Shown: piece by piece, positions 52,801-59,867 of the stretch
How positions within the stretch are numbered: the stretch's first letter is position 1
How the letters are laid out: every line of letters starts with the position of its first letter
Origin: JACJXW01 sp964418125
GTDB taxonomy: Bacteria; Bacteroidota; Bacteroidia; Chitinophagales; Saprospiraceae
Assembly (NCBI GenBank): GCA_964418125.1
Contig: CAYQKY010000001.1
Span: 124,001 to 188,000, forward strand
Length of the DNA stretch: 64,000 nucleotides
Direction: 5' to 3'
Translations under genes and position numbers: made by a program
Notes under the pieces: generated by a model
Seen by the model: the letters and a program-made list of their open reading frames with translations, nothing else
The model's database searches: none
Told to the model about the DNA's origin: nothing

Positions 52801-53547
52801 TTACAGCTCTTCCACCACCACATAAATATCAGACCCCAGGTAGGAGCCATCTATTCTATTGTACCAGTGCCGCATGCGGGGCAGCTTCATGCCCGCCACT
52901 TCCGCCAGGCCGTCCAGGCGGAGGATCTCGCCGGCGCCCTCGGCGGCGTAGCCGTAACCGAGCAACTGGTAGTTGTCCGGCGCAAAGTAAATGAACCACT
53001 CCTCTCCGATGATGGGGTTGTTGAAACGGGCTGCGATCCTTAGCGCCTCCCGGCCGCCGATGGAATCTTCCGCCACTTCCGGCAGCAGCTGCACCTCCGG
53101 TATGTGCAGGCTCATGGGCATGCCGTTGAGCAGTTTGTAGAATGCCCGGTAGCCCTGCGTGCGGTCACAATCCAGGCGGTGCAGGCGGATTGTGGCCGTA
53201 TCCTGCGGGTTGACCAGCACGCTATCCACCAGGCTATAGCAGCTGTCCTGCAGGATGCCGCGGACGACGGAAACGTTCTCGTACTGCCGTTTGATGCTGA
53301 AGGTATTCCCGGGGTTGTTCAGGAAGACCTCGCTGAGGCGGCCCGGGTTTTCGACACGGGGCTCGGCGATGATGAAATGAAGGGCCGCCGCAGGCCATCG
53401 GTCCTGCGGGTCGTGGAACTGCATGCTGCGCTGCAGGACTTCCCCCGCGGACAGGCCGGCCGGTTGCCCATCGCTGTTTTCAGAGAAGGTACAGGAAGCC
53501 AGAAAAGCGAGTGCCAGAAATGTGGAAAGTGCTGGAGTAATTCTCAT
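52801..53547 (-). CDS. DUF6503-like lipoprotein
   Basis: Starting at ATG 53547 gives 248 residues with a lipobox (ALAFLASC). After the signal, 'GLSAGEVLQRSMQFHDPQDR' and the following 'W....L.F....P' pattern resemble the DUF6503 envelope proteins of Bacteroidota. The rest is beta-rich, like an outer-membrane lipoprotein carrier fold, but function is unknown. It is monocistronic by position. Confidence 0.6.
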   Translation of the reverse strand: MRITPALSTFLALAFLASCTFSENSDGQPAGLSAGEVLQRSMQFHDPQDRWPAAALHFIIAEPRVENPGRLSEVFLNNPGNTFSIKRQYENVSVVRGILQDSCYSLVDSVLVNPQDTATIRLHRLDCDRTQGYRAFYKLLNGMPMSLHIPEVQLLPEVAEDSIGGREALRIAARFNNPIIGEEWFIYFAPDNYQLLGYGYAAEGAGEILRLDGLAEVAGMKLPRMRHWYNRIDGSYLGSDIYVVVEEL

Positions 53548-53589
53548 GGTGAAGGTTAACTTAATTGTCGGGAAAATGATCTCCTTCAC

Positions 53590-53742
53590 AAAATAACAGA
53601 AAAGGGGGGGGGTGCAAAGGATGGTGGAGAAGTTTAGGGTTTTTTGAGGACTTATTTGGGTTTTACAGTTTAGGGATGGTGAGGGATTTTCGGGGTTTAG
53701 AAGTTTAGGAGCCCCTTCTAAACCCCTAAACTTCCAAACAAG
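53590..53742. repeat. Spacer with inverted AGTTTAG/CTAAAC repeats
   Basis: The spacer has a G-run (about 53605-53613), several GGTTTAGAAGTTTAGG-type units, and their inverted copy CTAAACCCCTAAACTTCC just before the next stop codon (about 53720-53736). A GGGGTTTAGAAGTTTAGG/CCTTCTAAACCCC-type hairpin can form. It resembles other inverted simple-repeat spacers of the window. Confidence 0.65.
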
Positions 53743-54201
53743 CTAACACCCCCAGCCCAATTCAATTTCATGATGGGGCAGGGAATAGCGTTGGTCAACC
53801 GTCATGATAATGATACGGTCTCCCGGTTCGCATTTTTTCAGGATGTCCTCTAATTGTACTTCCTGGGAGGCTTTTTCCGAATACATCCATAAGGTGTTGG
53901 TGCGATTATTCTTAATGGCGACTTTGAAGGCAATGCTTTCAATTGGAGCGACAGTGCTGCCGGACAATTTCACCGTAGCGACACTCAAGGTTCCCTTCCT
54001 GCCTGCTTCCAGTTTGCATTTACCTTCCGGAGAATATTCATCGGCCAGCATTTCTCCATCAAAAAAGATGGCTGCGCAATCCTTGTAGTTAGGAGCAGGC
54101 CGCATATCCAGGAAGGGAAACAGGCCTAAAGACTGAGCTCCGGAGGACAGAGAAATGCAGATGAACAACAGTGTGGAGAAAAATAAATTTGCAGTTTGCA
54201 T
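53743..54201 (-). CDS. Small secreted hypothetical protein
   Basis: Starting at ATG 54201 gives 152 residues with a signal peptide (MQTANLFFSTLLFICISLSS, cleaved after SSGAQ). The mature part has two or three cysteines and a beta-rich look with a C-terminal 'RIIIMTVDQRYSLPHHEIEL'. I do not recognise a family with certainty; the segment could be related to the GldM C-terminal fold, but this is weak. It is divergent from the membrane winged-helix regulator and shares its promoter region, which has a TTTACA (TGTAAA complement) at 54211-54216. It may be the regulator's main target. Confidence 0.55.
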   Translation of the reverse strand: MQTANLFFSTLLFICISLSSGAQSLGLFPFLDMRPAPNYKDCAAIFFDGEMLADEYSPEGKCKLEAGRKGTLSVATVKLSGSTVAPIESIAFKVAIKNNRTNTLWMYSEKASQEVQLEDILKKCEPGDRIIIMTVDQRYSLPHHEIELGWGC

Positions 54202-54281
54202 GAGTATGGTTTTACATTTAACTCTAAAAATTATTATCTCCTCAAAAATGAGCCGGCAATCCGCCGGAAGCATCAAGATCC

Positions 54282-54329
54282 TGTAAAACGATGTAAACGA
54301 AATGTAAAAGGGTTTAAGATCTTTGTAAA
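54282..54329. promoter_or_regulatory. Four helically phased TGTAAA sites, candidate operator
   Basis: TGTAAA occurs at 54282-54287, 54292-54297, 54303-54308 and 54324-54329, that is at steps of 10, 11 and 21 bp, all on one face of the helix. A fifth copy on the other strand is at 54211-54216. OmpR-type winged-helix proteins bind such direct repeats. The regulator gene starts 19 bp downstream. Confidence 0.6.
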
Positions 54330-54347
54330 GGAAGTTAAATTGCAGCC

Positions 54348-55229
54348 ATGAAACCTACAATAATTGCCATTCTCTGCGTGGGATTCTTTTCCGCTTTAAG
54401 TTTTGTGAACTTCAACGAAAAAGGGCCGGAGAAGGAGTTCTCCCGAAAGGCCAACCTGGCTTTGCGGCAGGTTGGCCACCAATTACTCACACTTGCGGGA
54501 GATGAGCGCTCGGCCATCCCCCCTGTCCAGATAGCCGGCCCCAATGAATTTACGCTGAAGCTGGGAAGTCCCTTCCATTATGACACGCTGCCTCAATTGC
54601 TCAACGAGGCTCTGCTCGCTTACAACATCCGGCGGGATTACGAGGTAGTGGTCAGGCGCTGTAACGACAACCTTCCCATCCTCGGCTATAACCGGACGGC
54701 TTTTGATGAGGGTGAAATTCCCTGCGTTGGCCGGGAGCAATTACCCGAATGCAATAACATTACCCTCATTTTCACAGCTTCCTCCGGCCCTGTAACCGGA
54801 ATTCAGGCCAAACGGTTTTCCCTGCTTATTTTGACCCTCCTGGCCATTGCCGGGATCGTTTTTTTCTGGAAGAAGAACAAAACAACGGCCGGTTCTTCCT
54901 CCCTGCCCGGTTCTGCAATTCCCCTCGGCAATTTCACTTTTGACCACCGCAACCAAACCCTGCAAGCAGGCCGGCAACAACAACAGCTGACTTTCCGGGA
55001 AAGCAAGCTGTTGTACTTTTTAGCCAGCAATGCCAATGAGGTGATCACACGGGATACGCTGATCGCCGAGGTCTGGGGCGATGAAGGGGTCATTGTGGGC
55101 CGCAGCCTGGATGTGTTCATCTCCAGGCTGAGAAAGTTGTTGAAAGAGGATGAGGCGGTGATGATCAAAACCATCCACGGCGTAGGCTATCGCCTGGAGG
55201 TGGAAAATCATGGCCACAGGCTGGCCTGA
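54348..55229 (+). CDS. Membrane-tethered winged-helix transcription regulator
   Basis: A 293-residue protein. An N-terminal hydrophobic segment (IIAILCVGFFSALSFVNF) and a second transmembrane helix (RFSLLILTLLAIAGIVFFWKK, about 154-174) enclose a periplasmic domain with three cysteines. The C-terminal 100 residues are an OmpR/PhoB-type winged helix: LGNFTFDHRNQTLQ, LTFRESKLLYFLASNANEVI, RDTLIAEVWGDEGV, and VDVFISRLRKLL-like helix, ending 'IKTIHGVGYRLEV'. No receiver domain. Unlike CadC/ToxR, the sensor part is N-terminal and the DNA-binding part C-terminal. It probably regulates itself and its divergent neighbour. Confidence 0.85.
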   Translation: MKPTIIAILCVGFFSALSFVNFNEKGPEKEFSRKANLALRQVGHQLLTLAGDERSAIPPVQIAGPNEFTLKLGSPFHYDTLPQLLNEALLAYNIRRDYEVVVRRCNDNLPILGYNRTAFDEGEIPCVGREQLPECNNITLIFTASSGPVTGIQAKRFSLLILTLLAIAGIVFFWKKNKTTAGSSSLPGSAIPLGNFTFDHRNQTLQAGRQQQQLTFRESKLLYFLASNANEVITRDTLIAEVWGDEGVIVGRSLDVFISRLRKLLKEDEAVMIKTIHGVGYRLEVENHGHRLA

Positions 55230-55247
55230 CGAAAGCGAAAGGTGCCA

Positions 55248-57014
55248 TCATCTTTTTGAAAACTTCACCGTTCCCGTCCTGCCATTTTTGTCAGTCGCTT
55301 CGATCAGGTAGATGCCTGCCGTTAGCCCACCTACTTCCAACTGTAAAGGAACGTTCCTGGAAAAGGCCTGCCGTAACACCAATTTGCCCGTCATGCTGTA
55401 GACGGAAATCCAGGCGCCTTCTGTCGGAGGGCCGCTCTTCCGTCGGATGGTAATGGAATCTCCGGCAGGATTGGGAAATACCAGGATATCTCCTTCGGAT
55501 GCTGCAGGCCCGCCAACAGATGAAGAGATGTCTTCTTCAACTTCCAGGATGGAATTGGCTTCAACGTTGGCCAGCCTATTCCGAAAACCGCCTGGCCACT
55601 CCACCACGAGGCTGTCGGCCTGCGTGGCGCCGGCCAGCCCGAAGTGCACCGTCAGGCTGTTCTGGCAATTGTACCCGTCCTGGGCGGACACTTCCCGCAC
55701 CTGCCACACCGGCTCACCATTGATGGGGGCTTTCACCTTCACTTTGGCGCCGATGCCGGAGCGGTTGGAAACGACGCCCGCCAGCTTCACCTTGAGCCAG
55801 TTGTTGCCGTTACCCTGGTTGCGGAAAAGGCGGTTGGGGTTCTGCGGCTGGCCGGACTGGTTGCAATTGGCCACCACGAGGTCCGGAAAACCGTCATTGT
55901 CGATGTCGCCCCAGGCGGCGCCATAGGAGCATGGGGTGAACAGCTCCGGAATGCTTACTTCATCGCGCAGGAAAGTGCCGTCGCCCTGATTGATGTAAAG
56001 GAAATTGTGCACGCCGGAGACTGGGCCGAAGCCGTTGGCCACGAACAGGTCGAGGTCGCCGTCGTTGTCGATGTCGGCAAAGGAACTGCCGAAGGAATAG
56101 CCGCCATCGGTGACTACCGGCCCTTCCGTCACCGGCTCGAAGCTGCCATCGCCGTTATTGAGGAAGAGCTGGTTGTTCTGATTGCCGTAGTTGGCCACAA
56201 ACAGGTCGAGATCGCCGTCATTATCGATGTCGGCCCAGCTACTGCCGGTGGAAGAGCGGTAAGGCGGGTTGAGGATGGCATTGTCGGTTATCGCTACGAA
56301 ACCTGCCTCGCCATCATTTCTGTACAGGGCATTGCGCTGGTTTTCCTCATTGGAAACGAAGAGGTCAATATCGCCGTCGTTGTCGTAGTCCGTCCATTGT
56401 ACCGAGCGGGAGATGTGGGCGTCGGTTACCCAGGCGCCGGTGGTAATGGATTCGAGCTGTCCTTCTCCTGCATTCCGGTATAGGAGGTTGCGCTTTATGG
56501 CGGCGGCGTTGGTATTGAAATCAGTGCTGTTGGTGATGTAGAGGTCGACCAGGCCGTCGTTGTCGTAGTCACCCCAGCTGGCGGTTTCCGAGTAAGTGCC
56601 GGAGCTTCCCGCTACGGGCTGGAGAGCGAACTGCCCGGCGCCGTCATTGAGGTAGAAATAGTTGGGTTGCCCGTACCAGGTGACGACGTAAGCGTCGAGG
56701 TCGCCGTCGTTGTCCGCATCGGCGAAGGTGGCGCCGTCGGAGGAACTGCCGTCCGTGGTGATAGCGCTGGGCGGCGCTTCGGCAAAGGTTCCATCGCCGT
56801 TGTTGAGGTAGAGCATATTGTTCTGTCCTCCGCCCGGGCCGTTGGAGATAAAAATATCATCCCAACCATCGCCATTCACATCAACGATGTTGCAGCTTCG
56901 GCTGTCGGAAGGGGTATTCACCACGGGCCCATCGGTAATTTTTGTGAAGGACACCTGCGCGCTCAGGGCAACGGCTGTAAACAGGAAGAAAATGGTAATT
57001 GAATGGCTTTTCAT
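55248..57014 (-). CDS. FG-GAP/VCBS repeat protein with ASPIC/UnbV and T9SS sorting domain
   Basis: Starting at ATG 57014 gives 588 residues with a signal peptide (MKSHSITIFFLFTAVALSAQ). Several FG-GAP/VCBS repeats of the form 'DIDNDGDLDLFVAN..G..N.L..N.GDG.F' hold Ca-binding Asp-rich loops (about 40-400). Next is an ASPIC/UnbV domain (about 410-480, 'RSGIGAKVKVK'). The C-terminus is a type IX secretion sorting domain (about 510-588; 'VFPNPAGDSI' and 'LTAGIYLIEATDKNG'). It should be exported through the T9SS, which fits the presence of porQ. Likely an adhesive or structural surface protein; ligand unknown. Confidence 0.9.
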   Translation of the reverse strand: MKSHSITIFFLFTAVALSAQVSFTKITDGPVVNTPSDSRSCNIVDVNGDGWDDIFISNGPGGGQNNMLYLNNGDGTFAEAPPSAITTDGSSSDGATFADADNDGDLDAYVVTWYGQPNYFYLNDGAGQFALQPVAGSSGTYSETASWGDYDNDGLVDLYITNSTDFNTNAAAIKRNLLYRNAGEGQLESITTGAWVTDAHISRSVQWTDYDNDGDIDLFVSNEENQRNALYRNDGEAGFVAITDNAILNPPYRSSTGSSWADIDNDGDLDLFVANYGNQNNQLFLNNGDGSFEPVTEGPVVTDGGYSFGSSFADIDNDGDLDLFVANGFGPVSGVHNFLYINQGDGTFLRDEVSIPELFTPCSYGAAWGDIDNDGFPDLVVANCNQSGQPQNPNRLFRNQGNGNNWLKVKLAGVVSNRSGIGAKVKVKAPINGEPVWQVREVSAQDGYNCQNSLTVHFGLAGATQADSLVVEWPGGFRNRLANVEANSILEVEEDISSSVGGPAASEGDILVFPNPAGDSITIRRKSGPPTEGAWISVYSMTGKLVLRQAFSRNVPLQLEVGGLTAGIYLIEATDKNGRTGTVKFSKR

Positions 57015-57349
57015 CAGTTTTGTTTTAAGCAATCAGTAGCGAAATAAACCCGGTTGCCCAATCACCAACGGGCACTAAAAATTCCCCTCCGGGGCACTAG
57101 GCCCGAAGGGGATCCATCACATCATCAATTGTACATCGACAGCCGGGTGTTCTTCAAAGCATTTCAAATATAATTCTCGGCTTCAGGGTAGAAAAGAAAA
57201 GTGTAAGCAGGGGCGGTACCGCCCTACTATAAGCCGTAATTCTGGCCGTACAGCCAAACATATGGTATTGGCTGCTGTCTGTACGGCAGAAGCCTCCATT
57301 CGGGAAAAACGGCCTGCCTGGTGGCCATTTTTTCCGAACTTTGCCGTTT
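57015..57349. other. 335-bp divergent spacer with three palindromes
   Basis: No gene is visible. Hairpins are CCCCTCCGGG/CCCGAAGGGG (57084-57111, one mismatch), the perfect palindrome GGGCGGTACCGCCC (57211-57224), and GCCGTACAG.../...CTGTACGGC with an inner AGCCAA/TTGGCT pair (57245-57287). They lie between divergent genes, upstream of the LytS/LytTR pair. They may be an interspersed element or regulator sites. Confidence 0.6.
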
Positions 57350-58426
57350 ATGAACCGCATCGCGCTGCACATTGCCTTCTGGCTGGCCTACTGGCTCATC
57401 ACTGGATATATCGAATCCATCCTGGCCGGGGCCTCCTATTCGGAATGGCCGCTGAGCGCCCGGCTGGCCCTGGGCTACACCGTAGAGCTGGCGGCATTAC
57501 CCATCAAAATGCTGGCGGTGTACTGGTTCCTGTACCGGCTTATTCCGCGCCACCTTGGCGGGCGCCCGCTTTGGGGTACTGCAGTGGAAGGGGCAGTAGT
57601 GATGGCCTGCGCCGCCATTCTCTTCCGTTTGCTGATACAATACGTTTATTACCCTTACCTGTATGGGGAGGCTTACGAATTCGGCAACTGGCACATTCAG
57701 GCATCCCGTTTCCTCTGGGCTTTTCTGGACATTTTCTACGTCGTAGGAATTGCCGTAGCCATCAAAATGGCCCGCCTGCGCATGCAGGCCCTGGAGCGGG
57801 AAAAACAGCTGGTGCAGGAGAAGGCGCAGTCCGAGCTGAATTTCCTGCGGGCGCAGACCAACCCGCATTTCCTGTTCAACACCCTCAACAACATCTACGG
57901 GCTGGCGCGCCGGCAGTCGCCGCAGGCCGCCGATGTGGTCATACGGCTGTCCAACCTACTCCGGTATATGATCTACGAATGCACGGAACCGGCAGTGCCC
58001 CTCGAAAAAGAACTGAAGCTGCTGGAGAGCTACATCGAACTGGAGCGCCTGCGCTACGGAGAGCGGCTGGAGGCATGGCTGAAACTGGATATCGACGACC
58101 ATCAGCAACCGATAGCTCCCCTGTTACTGTTGCCCCTGGTTGAAAACGCCTTTAAACACGGCTCGGGGGAGTCGCGGTTCCAAAGCGCCATCTCCGTTCA
58201 GTTGTGCCTGAAAAAGGGTAAATTGAAGCTGAATGTAAGGAACACAGCCGACCCTGAAAGCAGGAATGAGGGCAAGGGGATCGGCCTGAGCAACCTCCGG
58301 CGGCAGCTTGAACTGCTGTACCCCGGCGCCCATGAACTGCACACGGGCTTTGAGGGAGAAGAATACATTGCCGAATTAACCATTAACCTGGGCAATCATG
58401 CAAAAAATTCGATGCCTTATCGTTGA
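57350..58426 (+). CDS. LytS-family sensor histidine kinase
   Basis: Starting at ATG 57350 gives 358 residues. Four hydrophobic helices (about 5-150) form a membrane sensor without a large external domain. A linker coiled coil leads to the His_kinase domain with the phospho-acceptor in TNPHFLFNTLNNIYGLA, and a C-terminal ATPase part with 'PLLLLPLVENAFKHG' and 'GKGIGLSNLRRQL'. It should phosphorylate the LytTR response regulator encoded next; the two genes overlap by 29 bp. Signal and targets unknown. Confidence 0.9.
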   Translation: MNRIALHIAFWLAYWLITGYIESILAGASYSEWPLSARLALGYTVELAALPIKMLAVYWFLYRLIPRHLGGRPLWGTAVEGAVVMACAAILFRLLIQYVYYPYLYGEAYEFGNWHIQASRFLWAFLDIFYVVGIAVAIKMARLRMQALEREKQLVQEKAQSELNFLRAQTNPHFLFNTLNNIYGLARRQSPQAADVVIRLSNLLRYMIYECTEPAVPLEKELKLLESYIELERLRYGERLEAWLKLDIDDHQQPIAPLLLLPLVENAFKHGSGESRFQSAISVQLCLKKGKLKLNVRNTADPESRNEGKGIGLSNLRRQLELLYPGAHELHTGFEGEEYIAELTINLGNHAKNSMPYR

Positions 58427-59099
58427 AGACGAACCCATCGCCGCAGAGATCCTGGAAGACTACATCCGGCAAGTGCCCTTCCTGGAGCTGGTTGAGGTGT
58501 GTACCGACGCCATCTACGCCCTGCAGGCCCTGCAGCGGGAACCTATCGGCCTCATCTTTCTCGACATCCACCTGCCAAAGCTCAAAGGGCTGGACTTTCT
58601 CCGGGTGCTGGATAAGCGGCCGAACGTTATCCTCACCACCGCCTATCACCAGTATGCCCTTGAAGGTTACGACCTGAACGTTGTCGATTACCTGCTGAAA
58701 CCCATCGAGTTCAGCCGTTTTCTCAAAGCCGTGCAGAAGGTTCAGCCGCCCCGGCCCGCTGTCCCGGAACAGAAAGAACCCCGGGAGCGCCCCTACCGCT
58801 TTTTCAATGTTAACAAACGCATGGAAAAGATATATCTCGACGAGGTGCTTTACGTGGAAAGCCTTAAAGAGTATGTCCGCATCGTTACTGCGGAAAAGGA
58901 GATCGTCACCAAATTCCAGATCGGAGAGCTGGAAAAAGATCTGGGTATGGACGGCCTGCTGCGCATTCACCGTTCCTTTCTCATAGCCAAAGACAAGATC
59001 ACCGCATACACGGCAACGGAAGTGGAAGCGGGCGGAAAGCGCCTGCCCATCGGAAGGACATACCGGGAGGAGGTGGCCCGGGAGTTGGAGGGGTTGTGA
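58398..59099 (+). CDS. LytTR-family response regulator
   Basis: A 233-residue protein. The receiver domain has the acidic pocket (EDEPIA near residue 11) and the phospho-acceptor Asp in LIFLDIHLPK near residue 54, with 'LTTAYHQYALEGYDLNVVDY' and 'LLKPIEF' completing it. The C-terminal LytTR DNA-binding domain starts near residue 135 (KRMEKIYLDEVLYVESLKEY; later 'FLRIHRSFLIAKDKI'-type motif). The gene starts 29 bp inside the kinase gene. Usual targets are adhesion or polymer genes; none can be identified here. Confidence 0.9.
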   Translation: MQKIRCLIVEDEPIAAEILEDYIRQVPFLELVEVCTDAIYALQALQREPIGLIFLDIHLPKLKGLDFLRVLDKRPNVILTTAYHQYALEGYDLNVVDYLLKPIEFSRFLKAVQKVQPPRPAVPEQKEPRERPYRFFNVNKRMEKIYLDEVLYVESLKEYVRIVTAEKEIVTKFQIGELEKDLGMDGLLRIHRSFLIAKDKITAYTATEVEAGGKRLPIGRTYREEVARELEGL

Positions 59100-59182
59100 A
59101 GGGGGAGTGGTTATTGGTTGATTGGGTTGATTGCCCCCCTTAATTAACCCAATAAACTAATCAACTAATCAACTAATCCAAC
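59100..59182. repeat. Inverted TTGATTGG repeat between convergent genes
   Basis: GGTTATTGGTTGATTGGGTT (about 59108-59127) after the response-regulator stop is followed by its inverted counterpart AATCAACTAATCAACTAATC (about 59158-59177) before the stop of the methyltransferase gene. It may act as a two-way terminator hairpin. A related TTGGTTGATTG/CCAATCAACC pair surrounds the scaffold gap at 50881-51080. Confidence 0.7.
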
Positions 59183-59737
59183 CTACCACTTCTCACTTAC
59201 CAGTACGAAGGCCGGCGGCACATTCAGCGGAACGAAGTTTACGTCGACATTTCCAAAAACGTTTTCGTAAAGGCTTTTGGTAAGCAGCGAGTAGTGGACC
59301 TGGATATACAGGCCGCTCTTCCGCAGATAGCGGTGGCAGGTTTTGACGATCCGATAGCCCAGCTCTTTCGGAAGCGCCACGAACGGGATAGCGGAGATGA
59401 AAAAGTCGACTTCCTCTGCGCCGATCTGTTCAAGGTATTCGCCCAGTTTTTCCGCAGAATCTTCGGCGATGATCAGGCGCTTATCGTTAATCTTGCGCAG
59501 GCTTTCACAGAACCTGGGATGGACTTCGAAGGCCAGCAATTTCGCATCCGGGTGCATATTCCTGAGGATGTGCTTGGTGATCACGCCATCACCGGCGCCC
59601 AGTTCGACGATCAGGCGGGCGCCCTGAAAATCGATGTGTTTGATCATCCCCTTACACAAATGTTTGGAACTGCGGGCCACGGTACCTATGGTCTTCAGGT
59701 TCATCAACCCCTCACGCAGGAATTCGATATTTTTCAT
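59183..59737 (-). CDS. Class I SAM-dependent methyltransferase
   Basis: A 184-residue protein with the SAM-binding motif LIVELGAGDGVITKHIL (about 42-58) and 'DFFISAIPFVALP' in the motif-IV position. The N-terminus and size resemble the phospholipid N-methyltransferase/rRNA adenine dimethylase-like group. The substrate could be a phospholipid, but this is inference. Monocistronic. Confidence 0.75.
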   Translation of the reverse strand: MKNIEFLREGLMNLKTIGTVARSSKHLCKGMIKHIDFQGARLIVELGAGDGVITKHILRNMHPDAKLLAFEVHPRFCESLRKINDKRLIIAEDSAEKLGEYLEQIGAEEVDFFISAIPFVALPKELGYRIVKTCHRYLRKSGLYIQVHYSLLTKSLYENVFGNVDVNFVPLNVPPAFVLVSEKW

Positions 59738-59867
59738 ATAAAGTCAGTTAATGTCGCTTCTTACGGCCTGGGCCGGGCAAAATTGCATAGAAAAGAAAAA
59801 AGGCCTTCCCGCCGCTTTTAAACCTAAAACATGGGGTATTACCGGGACTAAAAATACAAGCTTTTTA

